A DNA stretch of 64,000 nt from SHZL01 sp031362985 (GTDB lineage Bacteria > Pseudomonadota > Gammaproteobacteria > Xanthomonadales > SZUA-36). The notes under the pieces are model-generated. The model ran no database searches and had not been told where the DNA came from. It was given only the letters and a program-made list of their open reading frames with translations. Location of the stretch: assembly GCA_031362985.1 (NCBI GenBank), contig JANLTO010000120.1:62001-126000 (forward strand), read 5' to 3'. The translations under genes were made by a program, and so were the position numbers. Positions 43,290-52,216 of the stretch are shown in pieces. The number at the start of each line of letters is the position of its first letter. Position 1 is the stretch's first letter.

Positions 43290-44078
43290 ATGTTTTCTGC
43301 AGTAGTTCTGGCCGGGGAACGGCCGGGCGGCAGTCCACTCACCCGGGCTTTGGGGCTCAAGGCCAGCGTGTTGATCGATGTGGCCGGCAAGCCCGCGGTG
43401 CAGCGCGTGGTGGAAGCATTGTCCGGGGCTGACCAGGTCAGTGGCGGTTTGCTGTGCGGCCCGGCAAAAAGCGTATACCAGGATGCCCCCGAATTTGAAC
43501 GCATACTCAAGGGGACTTCGTTTCAGTGGCTCGAACCCGAAAGCGGGCCGAGCGTGAGTGCAATCAAGGCGGTGTTGACGCTGGGGCATTACCCCGTGTT
43601 GCTCACTACCGGCGACCATGCATTGCTGACACCGGTATTGGTGGACAGTTTTTGCCGGAATGCGCGAACGGTCGGTGGTGACATCGTCGTTGGCCTTGCC
43701 CCTTATGCCATTGTCCATGCAGCATTTCCGCACTCAAAACGTACCGTGCAGCGGTACAGTGATGGCAGTTTTTGCGGCACCAATCTGTTTGCTGTGATGA
43801 ACCCCACGGGTCTGGCTGCACTGGAATTCTGGAAAACAGTTGAAGCAGAGCGCAAGCGGCCGTGGAAAATCGCACAAGCCCTTGGACTCGGATTTCTCTT
43901 ACGTTGCGCCTTGCGCAGGGTCTCGCTGCAGCAGGCACTGCAGCAACTGTCAGGCCGATGTGGCTGCAAAGTGTCTTATGTGCTGATCAACGAAGCCAGG
44001 GCGGCAGTGGATGTGGATACCGTGGCGGATCGTGACCTGGCACAGTCTGTATTACTGCAACAAGGCTATAGCGCCTGA
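43290..44078 (+). CDS. MobA-like nucleotidyltransferase
   Basis: A 262-residue NTP-transferase-fold protein. It opens with FSAVVLAGERPGGSPLTRA, a variant of the nucleotide-binding LAGGxGxR loop, followed by KASVLIDVAGKPAVQRVVEAL. LLTTGDHALLTP resembles the metal-binding motif of the fold. The ATG at 43290 with AGAGGT upstream is preferred over an upstream frame without homology. It is 14 kb from the lipid island and precedes the sulfotransferase; its nucleotide and acceptor are unknown. Confidence 0.78.
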   Translation: MFSAVVLAGERPGGSPLTRALGLKASVLIDVAGKPAVQRVVEALSGADQVSGGLLCGPAKSVYQDAPEFERILKGTSFQWLEPESGPSVSAIKAVLTLGHYPVLLTTGDHALLTPVLVDSFCRNARTVGGDIVVGLAPYAIVHAAFPHSKRTVQRYSDGSFCGTNLFAVMNPTGLAALEFWKTVEAERKRPWKIAQALGLGFLLRCALRRVSLQQALQQLSGRCGCKVSYVLINEARAAVDVDTVADRDLAQSVLLQQGYSA

Positions 44079-44137
44079 CATCTGTTTGCCAGATCAATGA
44101 TAATGTCCGCCTGGCAGTGACCGCACGAGCAAAACAC

Positions 44138-45085
44138 ATGGGACAATTCAACCGCTTCCCGGATTTTTTCATCGTGGGCGCGCCACGCTGTGGCACTACT
44201 GCTTTGGGCCGTTACCTGGCGCGCAATCCGCAGATTGGCTTTTCACGACCAAAAGAATCCCACTATTTTTCGCGTATTCATGGGCTCCCGACTGAAGCTG
44301 AGTTGCAGCACGACTATCTCGAGCGGTATTTTGCCCATTGCACCGAGCGCCACCGGGTGATGGGCGAAGGATCTGTTTCCTACCTGCATCTGCCTGAAGC
44401 CTTACAGGCGATCTTGCACTTCAACCCGCAAGCACGGTTTATCGCAATGGTGCGCAATCCCTTGACCATGCTGCCGTCTTATCACCAGCGCATGCTGTTC
44501 CTGCTGCAGGAAGATGAGCAGGACTTTGCCACTGCGTGGAAATTGGAGCCATTGCGAGCGCGCAAGGAAAGCCTGCCCCAGCGTTGCCTGGATTACCGCT
44601 TGTTGTTGTATAGCGAGGTGGCAAAGCTGGGTTACCAGGTGCAGCGCTTGTTTGAGATCGCCGGACGTGATCAGGCGCACGTGATTGTTTTCGATGACCT
44701 GATTGCGGAACCCCTGCCGGTTTACCAGAAGGTTGTGCAATTTCTTGGCGTGGACTACGACGGACAGGCCACATTTGAACGTAAATTGGGCAGCCAGATG
44801 TATCGTTACGGCTGGTTGCAGAAACTGCTCTTTGCGCCCGTCGTGCGCGGTGGAAAAATAGTAGACACCTTGCAGCGGAGCAGCCGGAAATATAATGAGG
44901 ACGGGTCAAAACGGAAAAGCCTGGTCAAGCGGATTACCGGTCTGAACAGGACTATCAAGTCCCCGGACCCTCTTTCCGAGCAGACGCTGGATGTCCTGCG
45001 AGAAGCTCTGCGGGACGATGTTGCGCTGCTTTCCCGGGTACTGAATCGCGACTTGGGTTATTGGCTCAAACGCCCGTGTGCATGA
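44138..45085 (+). CDS. Sulfotransferase family protein
   Basis: A 315-residue PAPS-dependent sulfotransferase. The 5'-phosphosulfate loop is FFIVGAPRCGTTALGRYL (about residues 9-26), and the 3'-phosphate-binding region is FIAMVRNPLTMLPSYHQRML (about residues 102-121). Overall length suits the bacterial sulfotransferase_1/3 families that modify carbohydrates or lipids. The ATG at 44138 is chosen; a GTG 21 bases upstream is the alternative. The acceptor could be a surface glycan or lipid. Confidence 0.88.
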   Translation: MGQFNRFPDFFIVGAPRCGTTALGRYLARNPQIGFSRPKESHYFSRIHGLPTEAELQHDYLERYFAHCTERHRVMGEGSVSYLHLPEALQAILHFNPQARFIAMVRNPLTMLPSYHQRMLFLLQEDEQDFATAWKLEPLRARKESLPQRCLDYRLLLYSEVAKLGYQVQRLFEIAGRDQAHVIVFDDLIAEPLPVYQKVVQFLGVDYDGQATFERKLGSQMYRYGWLQKLLFAPVVRGGKIVDTLQRSSRKYNEDGSKRKSLVKRITGLNRTIKSPDPLSEQTLDVLREALRDDVALLSRVLNRDLGYWLKRPCA

Positions 45086-45251
45086 GCATAGAGCCCCCGG
45101 CGATTGGCGAACAGCCCACCTGAAACGGATCAGTAAAAGTGAAAGTAACAACGATTTCTTTACTTTGGGGTCTTGTGTTTCAGTTACCATCGCGCCCCAA
45201 GGGCTGCCGCCCATGAACAACCCCAAAACATTGTACTGACTGGAGATCCAT

Positions 45252-47690
45252 ATGCGATCACTATTACTTTCATCTATTGCCGTACTGGTTCTTTCAAGCG
45301 GCGCATTCGCTGCTTCTGAGCCGGACTCTTCGACGCTGACGGAGCGTGAACAGGCCATGCAGGAGCAGATACGTGCACTGCAGGCCCAGCTCAGGGCGGC
45401 CAACCAGACCATAGCAAACCTGCAGAACCAGTCGGGCACAAGCGCAGGCTCCACGGCTTTGGCTTCTGACCCCGCTGCGGCTTCCGGTCCCGGCACGGCT
45501 CCCGGCGCGGCCCCGGCTTCGACTTCAGTAACGCAGGCCGGAACTGCAGTGCCTGTGGCGGGGGAATCTGCGGCCCAGGCTGTGGCAGCCTATAGTGAGG
45601 CACGGGTGCTCGCCGCTGAACAAGAACAGTTCCACACCCCGACTTCGATTTCGCTGCTTGGCCCGAAAGAGTTGGAACTCGGCGGAGTGGAAGATGTGAC
45701 CCGCCTACAATACCTGGTGCCCAACCTGCGTTTCGGCCAGACCGGTCACGAAGCGCAGCAAGCCATGCGCGGCGCCCGGACCAACTCAACCGGGGCTGAG
45801 TCATCCCCGGTGGTTGCTGTTTACGAAGACGGGATAAATATCGCTACCACCACCGAGCAAATGAATTCCTGGCTGGATGTGCAGCGCGTGGATGTACTGC
45901 GCGGACCACAGATCACCAGTTTCGGGCAACAGGCCTATGCCGGTGCAGTCAGTGTGGTTTCCAACAAGCCCACGTTTGAGGGTTTTAACGGCTATGCCGA
46001 GCTGGAAAACGGCCTGCCGGACAAGACGCGCTGGCGTATGGCGATGAATATTCCAACATCTGACACGCTGTCCTTTCGCCTGGCCGGCTTGTCGGATACC
46101 AAACACGGCCTGATTGATAACAACTACATTTCAGGGGATGCCGATGACATGAATGACCGTGCGATGCAGGTCATGAAGGCGAGCGTGTTGTGGCAGCCCA
46201 GTGATGTGTTCAGCGTGCTGTTCTGGAGCCGGTATTTGGACGAAAACGGCAACGGTTCTGCTCCCTGGGGCTACCAGCAGGTTGGCGCCTACGTTGAGGG
46301 TGAGTTACAACCCGGCAATCAATTCGCGGGCGCAGGCTCCGCACCCGATGGCGGGCCCTGGACCGTGGACCGGAACATGATAGGCACGGCAGAGTTCGAA
46401 AACTGGCTGAACACAGTCGACCTGAACTGGGATATGGGCTTCGCTTCCTTGCAGTGGCTGTTCAACTACACCGCGTTCCACGGCAAGCAGACCTACGACA
46501 ACGATTACACCAACCTGGGAGAGGTAAACACCACGGCTTTTGCGGGCTGGAAAACGGCCCAGACGGGATGGTCCAACGAAGTGCGCCTGACCTCCAATGG
46601 AGATTCAGACCTCACCTGGCTGGCGGCAATGTACCAGTCGAACCGGGATGCAGACTGGAAATATTTGCAGGACGATAATGGTAAGTTTTCGCAACCGACC
46701 TGGGACACCAACGGCACCTACAACACCAAAACCTCGGCGGTCTATGGGCAACTGACTTACGCCATCACCGACCGTTTCCGCACAACCGGTGGGTTGCGCT
46801 GGAATGATGAAAAGAAAACCACCCGCACGGGCGTGAAGGGTAGTTGGGATGACCTGCTGTGGAAGGCAGCGCTGGAATATGATGTCGATGAGAACATCAT
46901 GAGCTACCTGTCGATTTCGACCGGCTATCGGGCGGGTGGTAATAACACGGCGACCGGGGTCAATCCAACCTGGGCGCCGGAAAAACTGACGGCCTACGAG
47001 CTGGGCATGAAAAGCCTGTGGGCTGATGACACGGTTAGATTGAATGCATCGCTCTGGTGGAATGAATTCAAGGACGTGCAATCACAGTCTTTCCTGGTCC
47101 TGCCCTATCCGGGTTCACCTGAAGCCACGGAATATACCGGTAACGGCGGGCCGCTCAGTGCCAGTGGTGTAGATGCTGAAATCCAGTGGAATCCCGCCGA
47201 GAATTGGGATCTTTCCGCGAACATTGCCTATACCCACGCTAGGTTTGGAAATTACACTGCCGCCAGTTATGCCGGCCTCCCTGACATTTCGGGACATTCG
47301 GAAGGTGACATGTTGAACTTCGATGGCTGGAGCCCCGCGCTGTCGCCGGACTGGGTGGTTGGGCTGCGTGCCGCGTACACCTTCTACTTCAAGGACTGGG
47401 GCAGTCTGACGCCCTATGCGCAAACCACCTATGCCGGAGCCTACTATATCAACGACATCAACCTGCCTGGACTGGAGCAGGGCTCACAGTACCGCACCGA
47501 CCTGCGCATCATGTGGCAGTCGCCCAAGGAGAGTTTCAATCTGCAGTTTTATTATTTGAACTTCAGCGACGAGGCGACGCTGAACGGCTCGAGAGTTTAC
47601 AACCCTGCCGCCAACCCGGATATCACTACCTTGCAGGCTAATTGGGACATTCCAAACACCTACGGAGTTATCTTCAATTACACGTTCTAA
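45252..47690 (+). CDS. TonB-dependent outer-membrane receptor with N-terminal coiled coil
   Basis: An 812-residue receptor. The signal peptide ends near residue 20 (AFAAS). Residues about 28-60 form a predicted coiled coil (REQAMQEQIRALQAQLRAANQ), followed by an Ala/Ser/Pro/Gly-rich linker to about 110. The plug domain follows (SISLLGPKELELGG, then VDVLRGPQITSFGQQAYAGAVSVVSNKP, with key part DVLRGPQ). The 22-strand barrel ends in the outer-membrane signature GVIFNYTF with C-terminal Phe. The usual TonB box is not obvious. A 7-bp inverted repeat lies about 86 bases upstream (45142-45166). Substrate unknown. Confidence 0.9.
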   Translation: MRSLLLSSIAVLVLSSGAFAASEPDSSTLTEREQAMQEQIRALQAQLRAANQTIANLQNQSGTSAGSTALASDPAAASGPGTAPGAAPASTSVTQAGTAVPVAGESAAQAVAAYSEARVLAAEQEQFHTPTSISLLGPKELELGGVEDVTRLQYLVPNLRFGQTGHEAQQAMRGARTNSTGAESSPVVAVYEDGINIATTTEQMNSWLDVQRVDVLRGPQITSFGQQAYAGAVSVVSNKPTFEGFNGYAELENGLPDKTRWRMAMNIPTSDTLSFRLAGLSDTKHGLIDNNYISGDADDMNDRAMQVMKASVLWQPSDVFSVLFWSRYLDENGNGSAPWGYQQVGAYVEGELQPGNQFAGAGSAPDGGPWTVDRNMIGTAEFENWLNTVDLNWDMGFASLQWLFNYTAFHGKQTYDNDYTNLGEVNTTAFAGWKTAQTGWSNEVRLTSNGDSDLTWLAAMYQSNRDADWKYLQDDNGKFSQPTWDTNGTYNTKTSAVYGQLTYAITDRFRTTGGLRWNDEKKTTRTGVKGSWDDLLWKAALEYDVDENIMSYLSISTGYRAGGNNTATGVNPTWAPEKLTAYELGMKSLWADDTVRLNASLWWNEFKDVQSQSFLVLPYPGSPEATEYTGNGGPLSASGVDAEIQWNPAENWDLSANIAYTHARFGNYTAASYAGLPDISGHSEGDMLNFDGWSPALSPDWVVGLRAAYTFYFKDWGSLTPYAQTTYAGAYYINDINLPGLEQGSQYRTDLRIMWQSPKESFNLQFYYLNFSDEATLNGSRVYNPAANPDITTLQANWDIPNTYGVIFNYTF

Positions 47691-47757
47691 GGGCGGGTCT
47701 GCAGGGGCCGGCATGGCTCACTGCATGGCTCACCACATGGCTCTCTCACTGGCGAGT

Positions 47758-49365
47758 TCAGCTTTTCAGCAAGACGGTGTCGATATGATGGGCAAGGCGA
47801 TGGGTCAGAGCCAGCAGGGTCAAGGTCGGATTTGCCCAACCGCCAGTGGTGAACACGGAACTTCCGGCGATGTGCAAATTGTCGATGCCGTGTACGGTGC
47901 AGTTTGCGTCGACCACGCCTTCTGACGGCGAAGTGCTCATGCGCGTGGTGCCTATGTGGTGGTAGCCGGCAATCGGGTGGTTGCCGAGAGTTGGATCCAC
48001 CGGCCAATCCCTTGAACCATCGTGCAACCAGTCCATGGTAGTGACCTTGCCCAACCCAAGGCGGCTGAATTCCCGCTGCAACGATAAAGCCAATTCACGC
48101 ACGGTGTGTTTATCCAGGTCAGACATCTGCCAGTCGAGGTCTGCCCGCCTGCAACCGAGTGCATCACGCTGGTCCGACAGCCTGACGCGACTGTCCGGGT
48201 TGGGAGATTGTTCGGCGCGTGCAATCACGTACAACTGCATCCGTGCGATCTTTATTCCGGCCCGCAGCAAGGGCATGGAAACGTTGCGTTGCAAGAAATC
48301 CGTGACAGCACGGTAACTGTGCCACAAGCTCCGCCCGGAACGTGATGGCTTCAGGGTGTGCTTGAGGTTCATGTATACCTGCTGACTTACGGCAACACCT
48401 TTTTCCGGGCTGCGCAGCGGTTTGAAAGTGGCAGCGCTGTTGAGCAGGCCGGCTTTCCGCTGCAGCTCTTCCGAGGTAACCAGGGCAGGCATCACCGGCA
48501 CGCCCTTGCGTGGGTAGCGCTTGCGGTACAGGGCCCAGAAAGCGCCCGGATCTGTGGTATCCACATGCGCAATGCGACCGTGTGGATGTTCCATGAAGTA
48601 ACGGCCAACCTGGTCATGGGCATTGCCGATACCGCCGGCCACTTTGCCATCGGAAATCAGCAATAGCCTGGCATTTTCGATCGCGCCGCAAGCCAATACA
48701 AAATGTCGCGCACGTGCGGTTAATTGGTGGCCCTTGAGGGAACGGGCCTCGATATGAGTGACCTGCTTATGGTATTCGTCGGCGTGAATTGCAACCACGT
48801 TGGCGTGCAGGAAAATCTGCACAAACTCTGCCCTCATGAGGTCCTCACTCTGGCTGTGGTTAAAGCGTTCACGCATGGTATCAAAGCGCCAGAAACGCGT
48901 GGATAGTTCAGACGGATCGAAGGCCAGGGGCTCCAGGCCCAGCTTCTTCCAAAGGGAATTGCTGTATTCAAACTCACCGAGTTGCATCGACTCGTGCGCT
49001 TTGCGATACCACGGGTCGAGGTCCTGCCGGCTAATGGGCCACCCGCTGTGGGGCACCCAGGCTCTGCGTTCGAAATCTATCGGGTCCAGCGGCACACAAC
49101 GCCCGCCCCAGATATTCGTTGTTCCGCCAAAAAACCGCAATCGCGAGCGGTCAAGATCGTAGTAAGGCATGCCCGGGTTGTCGCCTGCCGACAAGGCTTG
49201 CGTATCGGTTTCAAAGTCCAGGCCACCCGCTTCGAGCAAGCACACCGATCGCCCGGAGATGTTTAAATCCCTGGCCAGGGCCACGCCTGCTGCGCCGGCA
49301 CCGACCACGCAGACATCAGCATGCACGGTCATTGCATGATCTGCGTTCAGTAAATCGGTCAGCAC
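47758..49365 (-). CDS. GMC family FAD-dependent oxidoreductase
   Basis: A 535-residue flavoenzyme. The dinucleotide-binding motif VVGAGAAGVALARDL is near residues 20-34, GGTTNIWGGRCVPLDP follows, and the C-terminal GMC_oxred_C region has GYHHIGTTRMS (active-site His) and HIAGSSVFTTGGWANPTLT. The GTG at 49363-49365 is preceded by AAAGGAG at six bases, which decides this start against longer in-frame readings. Oxidises an alcohol; substrate unknown (glucose-methanol-choline, sterol and sugar enzymes share this fold). It is convergent with the TonB receptor. Confidence 0.9.
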   Translation of the reverse strand: MLTDLLNADHAMTVHADVCVVGAGAAGVALARDLNISGRSVCLLEAGGLDFETDTQALSAGDNPGMPYYDLDRSRLRFFGGTTNIWGGRCVPLDPIDFERRAWVPHSGWPISRQDLDPWYRKAHESMQLGEFEYSNSLWKKLGLEPLAFDPSELSTRFWRFDTMRERFNHSQSEDLMRAEFVQIFLHANVVAIHADEYHKQVTHIEARSLKGHQLTARARHFVLACGAIENARLLLISDGKVAGGIGNAHDQVGRYFMEHPHGRIAHVDTTDPGAFWALYRKRYPRKGVPVMPALVTSEELQRKAGLLNSAATFKPLRSPEKGVAVSQQVYMNLKHTLKPSRSGRSLWHSYRAVTDFLQRNVSMPLLRAGIKIARMQLYVIARAEQSPNPDSRVRLSDQRDALGCRRADLDWQMSDLDKHTVRELALSLQREFSRLGLGKVTTMDWLHDGSRDWPVDPTLGNHPIAGYHHIGTTRMSTSPSEGVVDANCTVHGIDNLHIAGSSVFTTGGWANPTLTLLALTHRLAHHIDTVLLKS

Positions 49366-49650
49366 AGGGTTCTCCTTTCGGGGTTTAGCGGCATAATTGT
49401 ATTGCATTGCCATGCAAAATGGCGCATCCGATGCTGTCAAGGCATGGTCCGTTTGGGTCAAGCAGGCATTTTGCGCAACCAGTACTATTTGCTCACGTTA
49501 AGTTGCCGGGAAAGGGCAGCAGGGTCAATTGCGGGTTTACGGATTGTTCGCGGGAAACAGTGTAAAATTCGCCCGAGTTGTTGTGCCAGCTGGGTGATAG
49601 AGGCTTTTGCCCGTCTTCCCGGTTTATGGATCGTTATGAGGGAACAAAAA
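49366..49650. other. Divergent intergenic region before the lipid island
   Basis: About 285 bases between the GMC gene (minus) and the LicC-like gene (plus), which must carry both promoters. In-frame codons run upstream of the plus-strand gene to 49402, but the encoded leader is basic and cysteine-rich with no homology, so I treat it as non-coding. No strong promoter hexamers were found. Confidence 0.4.
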
Positions 49651-50448
49651 GTGAAAGCCATTATCCTTAGTGCGGGCCAGGGCCGGCGACTGATGCCCCT
49701 GACCGAAGCCATGCCCAAATGTTGTCTGCAAGTTGACGGCCTGCCTTTACTGGAATGGCAAATCAAGGCCCTGGCGGCCAATGGTATCAAGGAAGTGGTG
49801 GTCGTTACCGGTTTTGCTCATCACGTGGTTGAGGATGTTGTCGGTCGCATCTCTGGCATTGCCGTCCGTACGCTGTACAACCCGTTTTATGCATTGTCCG
49901 ACAACCTTGGGACCTGCTGGGTGGCCCGGAGCGAAATGCAGGAACCTTTCCTGCTGATCAATGGCGACACTCTGTTCGAGATATCGGTACTGGATCGCTT
50001 GCTCAAGTCAGCCAGCGCATTTCCCATCACCCTGGCTACCGATTACAAGAACCAGTACGACAGCGACGATATGAAAATCGTTGCAGAAGGTGAGCGGCTA
50101 CTGAAAGTTGGCAAGAAACTGGAACTGGACCAGGTTAATGGCGAATCCATCGGCATGATGCTGTTTAACCAGCAGGGGGCAGCTGCGTTCGTCAACAAGG
50201 TCGAGTCGTTGATGGGTGGCCCGGACGGTTTGGCGCGGTGGTACCTTTCAGCCATTGATGAACTTGCCCGCGCTGGACATGTGGGTATTTGTCCCATTCA
50301 CGGTAGCGGCTGGTGCGAAGTCGACGACCTGGATGATTTGAATCATGCGCACAATGCAGTTGCTCGCTGGCAGCGCAGATCTTCTGCGGCGGAAGCTTCT
50401 GCATCCGAGCAAAGCACCTCGCGGGAAGCAAAGCCACTACCCCACTAA
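49651..50448 (+). CDS. LicC-like cytidylyltransferase (CDP-alcohol forming)
   Basis: A 265-residue nucleotidyltransferase. It starts KAIILSAGQGRRLMPLTEAMPKCCL, the NTP-binding GxGxR...PK loop of the LicC/phosphocholine and sugar-phosphate cytidylyltransferases. The family-typical NPFYALSDNLGTCWVAR and LINGDTLFE (metal-binding Asp) follow, with W-x-EVDDLDDL (GWCEVDDLDDL) near the C-terminus as in LicC. GTG at 49651 is preferred because GAGGGA stands 7-8 bases before it; an ATG 15 bases upstream is possible. It could supply a CDP-activated head group for the CDP-alcohol transferase at 54.3 kb. It overlaps the end of the LptA-like gene by four bases (convergent). Confidence 0.8.
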   Translation: MKAIILSAGQGRRLMPLTEAMPKCCLQVDGLPLLEWQIKALAANGIKEVVVVTGFAHHVVEDVVGRISGIAVRTLYNPFYALSDNLGTCWVARSEMQEPFLLINGDTLFEISVLDRLLKSASAFPITLATDYKNQYDSDDMKIVAEGERLLKVGKKLELDQVNGESIGMMLFNQQGAAAFVNKVESLMGGPDGLARWYLSAIDELARAGHVGICPIHGSGWCEVDDLDDLNHAHNAVARWQRRSSAAEASASEQSTSREAKPLPH

Positions 50449-51047
50449 TCAGGAACTCCCTGATTCTTGATGTCGGGACGGATACTGATGCCGGTTTCGC
50501 TTTTCGTCTGGAACCGGTCGGTGCTGATGTCGTAGTTGATCTCACCGCTGCGTAACATCTTGTCTCCCTGGCCCATCTGCGCATCACCGCTCAGGCGAAT
50601 CTGTGCTGCCTCCCGGTCGTACACAATTTTACTTGCCTGGCCGTGCACGATTTCCGTCCGCTCACCGAGTGTGTAACTTAGCTCCATGCGCGCCGGTGAA
50701 CCTTCCAGCACCACGCGGTCCGGGTCATCGAGTTTGCCAAACAGGACGGCGCGGTCGGCAAGAACCATCCAGTCGCGCACATGCATCTCAAAACGACCTT
50801 CGAAATGCACGACATCCGGTTGGGTGTCTTCCCAGGCTGTATCAGCCCGGATGGAAACCACATCTTCGTGGCCGATGCGAAACCCCTGGTCATCGCCGCT
50901 GGCGCGAGCCTGCGGTACCATCAGTAACACGGCCGCGAGGACAGGTATCAGCCCGTGCCCACTTGCGCTATAAGGAGGCGGGCGCGCCTGCAGCGCCGAC
51001 GTCGCGCGGTTCTTTGAACCTTGATTGTGCCGGGTGGAATTTCGCAT
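50445..51047 (-). CDS. LptA/OstA-like periplasmic protein
   Basis: A 200-residue protein with a basic leader and a signal-like hydrophobic segment (LIPVLAAVLLMVPQARASG, cleavage about residue 50). The mature region has repeated beta-strand turns in the LptA/OstA pattern: VVHFEGRFEMHVRDWMVLADRAVLFG, IVYDREAAQIRLSGDAQM and LRSGEINYDIS. Such jelly-roll slices bridge lipids across the periplasm. It is divergent from lptF with a 77-base gap. In canonical LPS transport lptA lies with lptB, so this copy may serve a different lipid. Confidence 0.78.
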   Translation of the reverse strand: MRNSTRHNQGSKNRATSALQARPPPYSASGHGLIPVLAAVLLMVPQARASGDDQGFRIGHEDVVSIRADTAWEDTQPDVVHFEGRFEMHVRDWMVLADRAVLFGKLDDPDRVVLEGSPARMELSYTLGERTEIVHGQASKIVYDREAAQIRLSGDAQMGQGDKMLRSGEINYDISTDRFQTKSETGISIRPDIKNQGVPD

Positions 51048-51124
51048 GATTGATGGGCGTATTGGCGAAGAATGATCAAAATGATAACAGGCTAGCCGGA
51101 GGCAGTCCTTGAGAAGTAACACAA

Positions 51125-52216
51125 ATGATCATTGATCGCTACATGGCGCGTGAGGTGGGCCTGCCTTTCCTGGCGATTGCCACCGTACTGTTGATCATAT
51201 TTACCACCTACAGCCTGACCAGGTATCTGGTGCAGGCCAACAGTGGCTTGCTGGTTGCTGGTGAGGTGGTGCGCCTGACCCTGTTGCGCTCGCTGGTTTC
51301 ACTGGAAGTCCTGCTGCCACTCAGTTTTTACTTCGCCATCATGATTGGCATGGGTCGTTTGTACAGCGATTCCGAGATATACGCCATGCGCAGCAGCGGT
51401 ATCAGCGAAAAGCGCCTGATGCAACCGGTTATGGTACTGGCGCTGCTGCTTGCCCTGGTGACCTGCTTTCTGTCAGTGATGGCCCGGCCGTGGGCTTATG
51501 CAAGCAGTTATCTCATCCTGGCCGAAGCTGCCGCCGCTTCTGACATCGACCGTATCCAGCCCGCACAGTTCTACCACTTCAAGGGCTCCGAGCGCACGGT
51601 GTTCATCGCGCACATTGCCAAAGAAACTGGCAGTATCCATGGTGTCTTCATTCGCTCCGGCAAAGGCACCGACCTGCAACTCATCACCTCGGTTAACGGC
51701 AAACTGGAGTACGGCCAACGGCCGGACTTTATCCAGCTGACACTGTTCGATGCCCAGTTGTTCAAGTCCGTGCAGGATGCGCCCGATCTTTTTGCCGAGC
51801 TTGGGTCTTTTTCCATGTGGCTGCCCGCGGGAGAAGCCAAGCCCGTGGGGTACAAGACCAAGGCCAGCCCTACGCGTAACCTGGTCAATGCCGTGGCCGG
51901 CCCGGACCGTGCCGAGTTGCAATGGCGTTTGTCAACCCCGGTTTCCGCCCTGCTACTGGCCCTGCTCGCCATTCCGCTTAGCCGTGGCCGGCCCCGCCAG
52001 GGGCGCTATGCTCGCGTGCTTCTGGCGCTGCTGTTCTATGCAGTCTATTTCAACCTGCTGGACATGAGCCGTACCTGGGTGGAGCAGGGCACTGCCCCCA
52101 CTATTTGGTGGGTGCCAGGAGCCACCATGCTGTTGGTCGTTGCTTTGTACCTGCCGTGGCGCAAGTGGCTGGGCAAGTCTCAAAACAGCCTCAGGCCGGC
52201 GCAAGGTAAGACATGA
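51125..52216 (+). CDS. lptF: LptF-type permease
   Basis: A 363-residue permease, similar to E. coli LptF (366). It opens IIDRYMAREVGLPFLAIATVLL, has three N-terminal helices (about residues 11-33, 55-75, 98-118), a periplasmic jelly-roll domain (about 135-265) and three C-terminal helices. With LptG and the LptB ATPase it extracts lipid from the inner membrane. No lptB or lptC is nearby. It overlaps lptG by four bases. Whether it is the cell's only LptF or a dedicated paralogue is open. Confidence 0.9.
   Translation: MIIDRYMAREVGLPFLAIATVLLIIFTTYSLTRYLVQANSGLLVAGEVVRLTLLRSLVSLEVLLPLSFYFAIMIGMGRLYSDSEIYAMRSSGISEKRLMQPVMVLALLLALVTCFLSVMARPWAYASSYLILAEAAAASDIDRIQPAQFYHFKGSERTVFIAHIAKETGSIHGVFIRSGKGTDLQLITSVNGKLEYGQRPDFIQLTLFDAQLFKSVQDAPDLFAELGSFSMWLPAGEAKPVGYKTKASPTRNLVNAVAGPDRAELQWRLSTPVSALLLALLAIPLSRGRPRQGRYARVLLALLFYAVYFNLLDMSRTWVEQGTAPTIWWVPGATMLLVVALYLPWRKWLGKSQNSLRPAQGKT

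Noticed and set aside
47713..47746. Three imperfect 12-base repeats (ATGGCTCAC type) between the TonB receptor and GMC genes
   Set aside because: Too short and too few for a meaningful array; possibly simple slippage.
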